This document shows, one piece after another, positions 13,188 to 22,458 of a stretch of 61,488 bases of DNA (positions are counted from its first letter, which is position 1; each line of letters starts with the position of its first letter). This DNA comes from Triparma columacea (Eukaryota > Sar > Bolidophyceae > Parmales > Triparmaceae), in NCBI GenBank assembly GCA_030267965.1, contig BRYA01000005.1, positions 1 to 61,488 on the forward strand, in the 5' to 3' direction. Below the pieces are notes generated by a model. That model was given only the letters and a program-made list of their open reading frames with translations. It did not search any database and had not been told where the DNA came from. A program made the position numbers and the translations under genes.

Positions 13188-15527
13188 TTACCTCCTTAAG
13201 TCGGCCTGCAAATTAAGCAAATCGTCGTCCCCCTTGACGACATCCTCTCCTTTCTCAAGAAGCTCCTCCACGTACTTGCACCCGCTGGGGCTGAAGCCCG
13301 AAATCCTCGTCAGGAGCTGCACGAAGTTCTCCTTGCACACTTCCCCCCCCTCCTCCTTGAAGATATCTTCCATGATTCCCCTCAAGGGCTCTCCCCCCGT
13401 AACGGACTTGGCGACCTGCTCGTTCCCAGCGAGCATGGTGAAGATGACATCCCCCGCCGTCTCCGCCACCCCCTCCACCAGCAGGCTGTCCGTGAGGACC
13501 CCCACGAACCCGTCCCAAACCTCCTGCCAGTTGTTCCCCCCCATGTCCCCCTCCGCCGCCGTGACGCATCCCAGCAGCGTGCACGCGTGCTCCTCGTAGA
13601 ACACCTCGTTGGAGTTAACAAAGTCCAGCAGTCCCTTCGCGACGTCCAGACCGTTCATGCGCTGGATGCTGTACTTGAGACCGCTCGTTCCCCCGACGTT
13701 GAGCTCCGTTAGGGCACCGGTGCGACCGCCGGTAACGTTCATACCACCTGTGAGACCAAGGAGAGACATCCTGTCCACTTGCTTCATACCGAGAAGCACA
13801 GACAAGAACGGGGGGAGCAGCCTCTCAAGATCTGCCCCGAGCACGGGGGCGAGGTAAGCGATCCCAACCTTCTTGACCTTCCCGCTTGACTTGGTGCTGA
13901 AGACCTCCTCGATAATTTTGACAAAAGCCTCCTTAACCTCAGCGTTGATTTCCTCTGCGTTCCCTAGCACGATGCTTGCGACGACCAGGAGCTGGCACTT
14001 GCTCTCCCAGTAGCTGTCCTCCTTCGCTAGATTAGTAAGCGGCTCGACGAACTGCCCTACCTCTCCTATGCCTCCCCTGCTGAATGCTGATGCTAGCATG
14101 GCGAGGCTTGACGCCCTGACGGAAGGGCTCGACTGCCCTAGGCCTATTATGCTGTAGTAAAGGTAAAGGTCCATGACCGCGTTGTCGATGGACCCTTCGT
14201 CCTCCACGTTTATCAGGTTGGAAAGCGCGGTCACGAGCAAAGGTGGCTCAGCTATCGTCTCCGTGAGCTTCTTTATGGCCTCAACGTGACCCGCAGGGGT
14301 CGGGGGGGAGAAGGAGTAGTAGAGGCTCAGGAGGGCGTAGCTCTTGGTGGGCTGCACCCCCAGGCATCCGCACAAAGCCTCGAGGGCGTAGTTAGAGAAG
14401 AGGGCTGGGGCGGCGGAGGGCTTGACCTTCAGGAGACAGAGACCGACGGATGAGAAAGCGTCGACCGAAGCCTTGAAGGGATCGCCGTCGACCGGGAGGG
14501 AGGAGATTAGGGGCATGAAGAAGTTGCTCATAACCCAGAAGTCGTTAGGTGCAGCCACTGCGGCACTCGCAATCTTCATGGCGTCGTTATAGAGAGAGTA
14601 GAAAACCTCACCCGAGGCCTCTACGGCAGCGGGGTCGCCTCCGATGAGGGCCTTCGAAAAGGATTCTGCGTCTTCGAACCCGGATTCAACGAGGGCGCTG
14701 TCAAGGATGTCCTGCACCCCTTTCTGCACGGCCGCTTGGGCGGAGAAGGACTGCGCCGGGGGAGGGGACGAGGCTGACCCCCCCGTGCTCCCGGCGCTCC
14801 CGATGCTGCTGTTGAAGCGGGCCGCCATGGGGTCCTGGGAAGCCCTGAGCTGCGCGATGTTGCGGTCCGACTGCTTGACGACGATCCGCTCGACTGTCAC
14901 CTGGGGGACGGGGGCCTCCTGCTCACCCATCCTCTTGGGCTGGTGGGGGGCGCGGGAACCTGAGAGGGAGATGGCGGAGAAGCGGTCGGGGTCGACGGAG
15001 CGCTCCAGCTGCAGCTCGGCCTCGTGGCTATCGAGGGAGGCCTCTAGGGCGGCCTGGGTGGTGGTCTGGTCAGGGTGCTCCGTGAAGTTACCGGTACGGA
15101 GCTTGTCCTTGACGACCTTGCTCCCGGTGGTGCGCATGTAGGGGGGGAGCTTCTCGAGGGGTGGGCGCTTATCGACCGTCTGGACCTCACGCTGGGTGAG
15201 GGCCTGGTAAATCCTCTTGATGAAGGTGGCTACTGCACCATCCTCGCAGTGGATGATGGCAGTCACCTCGTCACCAGTTATCATATCCAGGCCTTGCTTG
15301 CGGAAGAATTTGAGAAGCTGGCCCCAGTTGTTCTTCTTCACCCTGATTGCGGTGCCGTTGTCATAGCTGTGCATGCTGATCCCCCGGACAAAGTATCGGG
15401 AGAAAATCTCTGCCACGAGGAAGCCGTTGGAGAAGTCCCTCTTTGGGTTCTTGATAGAGTACGCAAGGTCCAAGGACTGGATCCATCGGAGCACCTCGCG
15501 GGAGAGGGAATTTGGGTTTCCTGACAT
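13188..15527 (-). CDS. Calponin-homology-domain protein, SPATA4/CLAMP type, with HEAT-like C-terminus
   Basis: Single-exon frame of 779 aa when started at the Met at 15527 (MSGNPNSLSREVLRWIQSLDL). An upstream in-frame ATG at 15551 is less likely because the family begins at about this Ser-rich turn. Residues 1-120 match the divergent CH domain of SPATA4/SPEF1-type ciliary proteins (VLRWIQSLDLAYSIKNPKRDFSNGFLVAEIFSRYF). The C-terminal 500 residues are alpha-helical, Ala/Leu-rich and ARM/HEAT-like. CH_2 proteins of this kind bind axonemal or cortical microtubules, so a flagellar role is likely. It is convergent with the oxygenase gene, with 106 bp between stops. Confidence 0.8.
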   Translation of the reverse strand: MSGNPNSLSREVLRWIQSLDLAYSIKNPKRDFSNGFLVAEIFSRYFVRGISMHSYDNGTAIRVKKNNWGQLLKFFRKQGLDMITGDEVTAIIHCEDGAVATFIKRIYQALTQREVQTVDKRPPLEKLPPYMRTTGSKVVKDKLRTGNFTEHPDQTTTQAALEASLDSHEAELQLERSVDPDRFSAISLSGSRAPHQPKRMGEQEAPVPQVTVERIVVKQSDRNIAQLRASQDPMAARFNSSIGSAGSTGGSASSPPPAQSFSAQAAVQKGVQDILDSALVESGFEDAESFSKALIGGDPAAVEASGEVFYSLYNDAMKIASAAVAAPNDFWVMSNFFMPLISSLPVDGDPFKASVDAFSSVGLCLLKVKPSAAPALFSNYALEALCGCLGVQPTKSYALLSLYYSFSPPTPAGHVEAIKKLTETIAEPPLLVTALSNLINVEDEGSIDNAVMDLYLYYSIIGLGQSSPSVRASSLAMLASAFSRGGIGEVGQFVEPLTNLAKEDSYWESKCQLLVVASIVLGNAEEINAEVKEAFVKIIEEVFSTKSSGKVKKVGIAYLAPVLGADLERLLPPFLSVLLGMKQVDRMSLLGLTGGMNVTGGRTGALTELNVGGTSGLKYSIQRMNGLDVAKGLLDFVNSNEVFYEEHACTLLGCVTAAEGDMGGNNWQEVWDGFVGVLTDSLLVEGVAETAGDVIFTMLAGNEQVAKSVTGGEPLRGIMEDIFKEEGGEVCKENFVQLLTRISGFSPSGCKYVEELLEKGEDVVKGDDDLLNLQADLRR

Positions 15528-16054
15528 TAAAAACTGAAGATGGGGAGTCACGGTTAAGGGGGGGGGGGTGGAGTGTGAGTAAAGGTTGGAGACTTTAGTG
15601 TAGTTCGAGGGGTAGAAGGCAGTGTCGTAGGTGATAGGCAGTCAACGGTTGAAGAAATGCCGGAAAGAGGCCGGATAGCAGCAGCTGATGCACAACAGGC
15701 CTCAATCGGTTAGGCCCTCCGGTCGCTGGAATGGGCTCTCTTCGAAGTTATCGGGGTTTTCGAACGCACAGTCGGTGTTATAGGCGTTTATCAGAGCTGT
15801 TCGTCCAATAAAAGTCGGGTAATTCGCTGTTTCAATTTTCCTCACCAAACCCTTCTTTACTTTTTTGAGAACGTTGCTTCTGGCAACCTTCCAGCTGCTT
15901 CAATCTCTCCCCCCTCTGCTTTCGTAATATTTGACTGTATTTCAACAGGTTCCCGAGATTATCTTGAATACGTATACTCGCTTCCTCCTCGTCATCTCAA
16001 GATCTCCCATCTCCCAGCTAAAATATTCTGCTTGGTCACCCCGCTTTCGGCAGC
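15528..16054. promoter_or_regulatory. Divergent intergenic region
   Basis: About 530 bp between two divergent starts. It begins with a G/C homopolymer near 15560, then mixed-composition sequence without a supported ORF. Segment 15931-16125 is open in one frame only by chance overlap with the downstream start. No RNA gene recognised. It presumably drives both the CH-domain gene and the uncharacterised gene at 16055. Confidence 0.45.
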
Positions 16055-19000
16055 ATGAGCACTCAAAATCCAAACCATTCCTTCCACTCACGGTCGCTTG
16101 CCTGGCAATCTGCGCTGATGGATGAGCTCGCGGTACTGCGTATAAGCAAGAACAACGATACCATCCGAGAATGCACCTTCAGGCCCAATGTGAGGCAGCA
16201 CTTCGTGGGGAACAGTCAGCATGACAGCAAGGATGACAGGACGGAGAAGCGCCTCTTCAATGCGCGTTGGAATCAAGACGAGAGGCGCTCCCACCGGGGT
16301 TCCAAGCTTGGGCAAGCTCGTTGCGAAGAGTTGTACGAGGAGGCCTCCTCGAAGTATCATTTGATTGACACGATGCACGAGATGGGAATGCGACAAAGGG
16401 AGAAGGATGCCTTCCATGAATGCACGTTTCAGCCATTTGTCCATGTTAAGGGCAGTGACAAAGATAAGCGAAAAAGGCGAGATAAACTGGTGGTTAAGGG
16501 AGAGGGGGTGAAAGGGGATGAAAAGGAGAACAACAAGAATGCGAACGAAACCGCAGAGGAGTTGCTCCAAAGGCTGACGTACAATCCTGCGTCCAATTTA
16601 CCAGCGCCTGAAATCGAGAGAACTCGCTGGAACTCAGGCGGCAAGTTGACGACCCAGGAGGTGAGGAAGACACGATGGATGGGGGAGAGACGGAAAGGCG
16701 TGGGACCAACTAACATCGCACCCGCACCCCTTCACCCCATAAAAAGTTTGAGGCTACTTTTCTTCATCGCCAGAATCAGTATGCCTTGATTAAAGAATCT
16801 CGGATAAACCAAATTGCTGAGACAGTTGAAGAAAAAATGTTCCGGCCAAGCAGGGGAAAGGGGCACTGGCTGAGGAGCTACGCCAAGTGCAAGAGGAACG
16901 CCGAGGGGTACCTGGTAAAGAATCCCAAGGGGGTAGTGAGGTTGAGGTCCGGGAGCTACTGGCAAGCTACCAAATACCACCAGCCTGCAAGCCACAAGGG
17001 CAACAGTGCGGGACTGCTTTTCATGCCAGAATTCGAAGATACGCGAGATGTCGAGAGGGATGACAACGGCGACAAGGATGGCAAGGGTTACGACGACGAT
17101 GACCTCAGCTATGACGATAACAATGACGATGCTGGTGGGAACAGCAACGTTCAGGATAAATACAGAGGGACAAAAAAAGCAGGAAATCGGCCCGGCAGCA
17201 GCGCGAAGGAGAAGTGGTCTGTCAAGAATAAGATTGGGGATGATGAAAATAATGTCAGTCTCGACGAGCTTGTGTGGCGAATGGCGAAGGGAATCCGAGA
17301 AATACTGGGTTCTCAACCAGATGAATCTACAGCGGCTAGTCCTCTCGCTGACTTTGTTGATGCTAGCCTGTGGTTGGCAGACATGAAGCATGGAGGGGAC
17401 TTAGAAAGCGAGGGGGAGGCCAAGCTCAGACAGTTTGCGAGGGGGTTCGATCTGTGGGAGGATGGGGTTGAGAGCTGGATTTGGGTCATGAAGGGGGTGC
17501 AAAATGTGGCCGTAGAGATAGGAAAGGATGAACTGAAGGCTGGTTACAAGATTATGTTGAGGCAAGGCAAGAGCGAGGGCGTTGATGGTGGCGGTGGTCT
17601 GGGCTTAAACAACGAGGAACTGGAAGGGGTGATTGAGTGGCTGGCTTGGGAGTCGGCGTGTGAGGGAGGGGGGGTAAAGGGGTCGGTGCTCCGGGACGCC
17701 GTGCACATTTTCGGTAGACCGGAGGAAGAGACGAAGGCGATCAAGAGGGTTATGAATGATACTTCTTTAGTTGAGGCTGAGCTGAAGGCTAGGGGTGAGG
17801 GAATGCTCAAGTTCTACGAGGGAGGTGAGGTGAAAGTAGATGAAATTGTAGCTTTCATAAAGAAGATGCCCGTAATGAAGGAGTTCGCGGTAACGAAGGA
17901 GGAGGGCGAGGGGGGGTCTGATGGCGTAAAAGGATTGGGACGATGGGACCCAAATAGAAACCCCTCTGCCTCCTTTCTGGAGAAGGAACGCAAAAAGTCC
18001 GCAGTCATGACCCCGAAAAGTGGGCCATATAGCACCAGGTCTTCCGAGCTGAGGCGCCAGCACTCCCACGGAGAGGGGGGGGGGAAGAGAAAGAGGACTG
18101 GGGGGACTCCAAGGGGGACTCCGGGGGGCGGGACTGCTCCTAGTGCGGGAACGCCCACTAGAACATCGCCCAAGAGCAAGAGTGGCGCAAGCCCAGCAAA
18201 GTCGAAGCTGAGAACGGACAGTGAGCCCGATGCTGTGATTGGCCTATCTACCACCTCTGCCAATAGCCCCACTAGGAGCCCTGCAAGAAGCATGAGTCTG
18301 AGTGCTAAAAGATCCCTCCTTAATCAGGAAAGCTTTGTGTCGGCGAGCTCGAAGCCACACAGGGGCATCAAGAATCAGCTTCACAAGACGAGGGAAGAGC
18401 ACAGGAAGGACGGCTTGTTCGATAGAGTGATGACCAAACTGATGGACGAGAGTTGCGTGCAGATCCCTGACGAGGCGGATGAGAGCCAGTGGGATGGGAA
18501 CGGGATGAAGAGCTTCATGAGCAAGCTTGGATTGGACGAAGGAGAAATGGAGAAGGAGGGGGAGAGTGAGAAGGACAAGAGGCGACGGAAAAGGGAGGAA
18601 AAGAAAAAGAGGAGGAGGAGGAGGGAGGAGGAGAAGGCGAGGAAGGGAGCAGATGGGAAAGGAGAGGGGATGAACCTGCAGGATGTTAGCGAGATTAAGG
18701 TGACGGAGGAAAATGGGGAGGGGTTGGAGGGGAGGGAGGGGGGGAGTGAAAGTAAGACGAAGACGAAGATGAAGAAAGGGGCACCAGCCCCAAAAATCTT
18801 GACCACAATGTCGCACAGCCACGCGGGTGCCTTCCAGAAACTTCACGTGCAAAAGAAAGACGTTTTAGATATTGTGAGGGTGGAGACTGTTGAAAGGGAG
18901 ATTGGGAGGAAGGCGGTGGAAGAGGAAGACAGAAGACGGCTAGAGGAGGAAATGGTAGAGGCGCAAGGAAAGAACGGGGCGTATGAAGCCCCAGTCCTAC

Positions 19001-19791
19001 ATCAGAGTAGAGAGTACCAAGAGAAGCTCACGCAAAGGCTCAACGTGCCGCTGGAGAGGAACAAGTACAAAGGGCCGCCACCCGCAAGGGAAGGCTCCGA
19101 GAACATGACGGGACGGCAGAGGCCAAATCCTGAGGTCCCAACGGTGCCCTTAGAACGCTTGAACAAGAAAATGACACAGAAGGAGTGGGAAGGGTGGAAG
19201 AGAATACAGGATGAGAAGGTGTTGAGAAGTAAGCTCATCAAAAAGAAGATTCTCGACGAGGAGACAGAGGCGAAGCTGACGAAGTACCGCGTGAGCGATG
19301 CTAGCAGGGCCATGCTCCGGCCCGAGATGGAGCCGAACGAAGGCTACGGGAAGGGTGCGATTTTCAAGGAACTTTACAAGGAGGGCGTGCAGTATGTCAT
19401 CGACAAAAAGCACGAAAAGCCCAGCAGCTACTTGCACAGGCCGACCAAGCACCTCGAGAGCGAAGTTACTCGACAAATCCTCGAAAGCAAAACTGGCCTC
19501 AAGAGGGACGCCGAGTACTTCAGTAGGCCAAAGGAGGAAGTCTTGCCAGAGGAGATCGCGTTCCAGCCTGACCTTCCGGAGAAGAGCAAGCAGATTATCG
19601 GAAATGACCCGAGGTTCACAGTGCCGTATGACATTCGGGAGAGCAGAAGAGTTGAAAAGTGGGTGGAGGAGAGAAAGAATCTTGCGAACAAGGAGAAGGA
19701 GAAGAGGTCTGGGTTGGAGGGGTACGTGGGGAACAACGGGAGGAAGGGAAGCGTCTTGAAGTTGTCGTTTCCAACGGGGCCAGCAATGTGA
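16055..19791 (+). CDS. Large charged protein with repeated CTF-x-P motifs
   Basis: Two long frames, 16055-16699 and 16747-19791, overlap out of frame. They join through a very short candidate intron (16700-16746, 47 bp, GT..AG, with AACTAAC as branch site), giving RRKG|FEATFLHRQ and a protein of about 1229 aa. The alternative is a sequencing frameshift. Short motifs recur: RECTFRPNV, FHECTFQPFV, EKMFRPSR and EIAFQPDLPEKSK. Such CTFxPxI-type motifs are known in protist cytoskeletal proteins. The middle holds strongly basic and acidic helices (KRRRKREEKKKRRRRREEEK) and an Arg/Ser-rich segment with SPTRSPARSMSLS. No enzyme domain seen. A cytoskeletal or flagellar role is a guess. Confidence 0.65.
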
Positions 19792-19840
19792 AATTTAACA
19801 ATTGTGTTGTGGATAGGAACGGAAAGTAGATATTTTCAAT

Positions 19841-20538
19841 TTAAAGCTGCGACTTGTAAGATACGACCTTCTGCGACGGGGTTGAATCAATGGGTTGTGT
19901 CGAGTCCCTTTGTGAGCGCTTTTTCTTACCTTATTCCGCCCTCCACGCTTGCTCTTCCTCAGTGGCACCTTGTTCTCCATTTTCTTCTTAGAGGAACCAG
20001 GTAGGGAGAGCTTGGAGGTCACGCCTTTTCCTTTGTTGTGCTTTGCCTCGGCCTGGGCCCTCAATCCAGTTAAAAACTTGTCGAACTCCTCGTTCAGGGT
20101 CTTGTTTCTAGGATCCCCTGGAGCCGCCCTCGCCCTTCCTGGTCTTGTTCCGGGCATAGAATGTGTCATCTTTCCCTCGATCATGCGAATATGATTTTCC
20201 ATGTACACCCTGTCCCTGTTTTTAGGAGGCGTGGGGGGTGGGGGGGGGTACGTTGTCGCGACGGAGGGGGGCAAGTGGAAGGGGGTTGGAAGACGAATGA
20301 CTAGGGTTAGCAGATAGATGTCAAGTCGAAGCACGAACGCGGTACCTGCAGCAGCGCACACACGTTACCTCTTTTCCAAGTATAGTCAGATAGGATCGAA
20401 TCAATCGGAGAGAAAGAATCGGATCATAATTCTAGATGTCAAGTCGCAGCATGGTTCTGGGACTTAGAGCTCGACTTACCAAACTTTCTGACGCTCTTCT
20501 GTGGAATTGGCTTTCCCGTAGAATGATGACGGGTGCAT
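19841..20538 (-). CDS. Small basic protein of unknown function
   Basis: Three exons, 20538-20480, 20215-19930 and 19870-19841 (124 aa, all phases agree). The predicted chain starts MHPSSFYGKANSTEERQKVW, then DRVYMENHIRMIEGKM, an Arg/Pro turn, LNEEFDKFLTGLRAQAEAKHNKGKG, and a Lys/Arg-rich tail (KKKMENKVPLRKSKRGGR) ending VVSYKSQL. I do not recognise the family; the basic tail suggests nucleic-acid binding. The last intron ends in CCCCGTCGCAG, like the introner-style introns elsewhere. Intron 1 contains a short direct repeat (GATGTCAAGTCG at about 20316 and 20433) and a copy of the dispersed 30-bp repeat. Confidence 0.6.
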
Positions 20539-20763
20539 GCCCATTGGGCGCCTGAAGGGTGGCATGAATGATGATGAAGTTACTTTTTGGGGAGAGAAGA
20601 TAAGGCCTTGTCCAAGGCGAGGACTTACTGTGGGGATAGTGAAGGTTTATTAAAAAAGACCAAAATAAATGAAAAACCGTACGAGTTTTTTGTATGATGA
20701 TTTCTCTCAACGCTCCTTCTCTAGAGCCATGGCTGCAACCCACATTTTCGGGGGGAAAACTCT

Positions 20764-22165
20764 TTAACCCTCGATAGCACTGGCTCCGGAGATAATCTCA
20801 ATGAGCTCGGTGGTAATCCTGGCCTGACGGGCCCTGTTGTACTGGAGGGTAAGTGAGTCGACCATCTCTCCAGCGTTCTTGGTAGCGTTCTCCATGGCAG
20901 CCATCCTGGCGGACTGCTCGGAGGCGGCGGCCTCCATCATGGCGTGGTAAAGCTGGGAGCAAAGGAGGTACTCTCCAAGGTCCTCGAGGACCTCATTCTT
21001 GATGTCGGGCTCGAACTCGTACGCGACCATGGCCTCGTCAGCGCCGGTGGACTCCATGGGCTTGAGGATCTTGTAAACCTGGACATAAGTGGCCGAATTG
21101 ATGAACTTGTTGTAAACGAGGCAGATTCCGCTGTAGTCATTCCCGGCGGAGAGAACCTCGGCGGTGATGGCGGAAGCAAGGTCGAAAGAGTAGGGGGTGA
21201 CGACCTCGGTGGCGGAGAGCTTGATCTTCTCGCCAACGGTCCTGCGCATCTGCGAGCGTCCCTTGTCTCCGACAACGACAATGTTGGAGGACTTGCCGTC
21301 GGCATCAAGCTTCTTGCACATGTCGCGGATTCCACGCGAGATGAAAGAGTTGACTCCACCGCAAAGTCCCTTGTCGGAGGTCAAAGGTACGATGAGGCAA
21401 TTGTCAGGGACATCCTCGAAGCCAGCCTCGAAGCCGTCCTCGAGGAGGGTAGCCTCTCCGGAGAGGTTCTCTCCCCACTTGTTGAAAGGGCGGGCAGCAT
21501 AAAGGCGGTTCTCATCTCCCTTGAGCTTGGCGGCAGAAACCATCTTCATGGAGGAGGTAATCTTCATGATGTTCTTGGTAGACGTGATCTGCTGGAATAG
21601 CTGCTTCTCGGTGGCCATCCCACGGGCGGCGAAGGCCTTGGGAAGCATCCTGGGGGGGGGGGACAGGGGCAAGGGGGAGGGGGGGGGATTGTGAGAAGGT
21701 GCACTTGGGATAGGAAGGGGGGGGGGGAGGATTGGGGAGAAGGAGGCAGTAGATACGGTCAACAAACATTACAATGGGGGAATATTACAAAGAGCAAGCT
21801 CGAGATGGCCTCTGGTTGCGGCGAGAGACCACCACAGTTATCCATATCCGAAACATTCATGAGGATCGGTAAACCCGTTGTTGGTTTGTTCTCGCTTGAA
21901 AATGGTTTGATTGACGTTTTTGGTGGATCTAAGCCGTGGATGGCTAGATTTATACAGGATCCAAATATGATATCCGTCATAGTGTACCATAAAGTCCAAA
22001 AAGTTGGACCTGCCGAAGCACACTGAACGGTGCGGACTTGAGAGGAGGATTTCATACTGACGCTCCAACATTATTGGCAGATTATGGGATGAGTCGCATC
22101 TTTTCAATGTTAAAGGCTTACCGTGTGGCATTTCGGGCGCCTATGCGTGCTACAGGGGCCAGCAT
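20764..22165 (-). CDS. ATP5C1: Mitochondrial F1 ATP synthase gamma subunit
   Basis: Exons 22165-22122 and 21649-20764 (309 aa). The first exon encodes MLAPVARIGARNATR, an Arg-rich mitochondrial presequence that continues into MLPKAFAARGMATEKQ. The gamma core is clear: ITSTKNIMKITSSMKMVSAAKL at the N-terminal helix, LCGGVNSFISRG, and the C-terminal helix QSARMAAMENATKNAGEMVDSLTLQYNRARQARITTELIEIISGASA. Gamma is the rotating central stalk of F1. The 472-bp intron (21650-22121) is the longest confidently placed one in the window and ends in G/C homopolymers. An ORF-based start at 21765 would lie inside that intron and lacks a targeting peptide. Confidence 0.95.
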
Positions 22166-22458
22166 CTTGACAGTGTTGTGAACAAAGCGTAGACAGGGAA
22201 AGGCGAAAAGCGAGCTCGACTCCCAAGTCCGGGTGAGAAATAAATTAAATAGGGAGAAAGCAAGGGAGCTGTAATCTTCAAAAGGGGTCACGACAGCTGC
22301 GAATTAAAGTTATAGCTGCGTAATCTACCTTCGAAGGCTCGAAAATTTGGTCTTCTCTCTCTCGTAGTGCTCCATTCTTGTTCCCTCCATCTTTCAACTC
22401 TCGATAAATTTTTTGTCTTGCCAATCCCCCCCAATACATTAACCTCTCGTTGGTAGAA

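Noticed and set aside
16040..16066. U6-snRNA-like TTCGGCAGCA
   Set aside because: Only about ten bases match; no ACAGAGA box or T-run terminator follows, and it overlaps a start codon.
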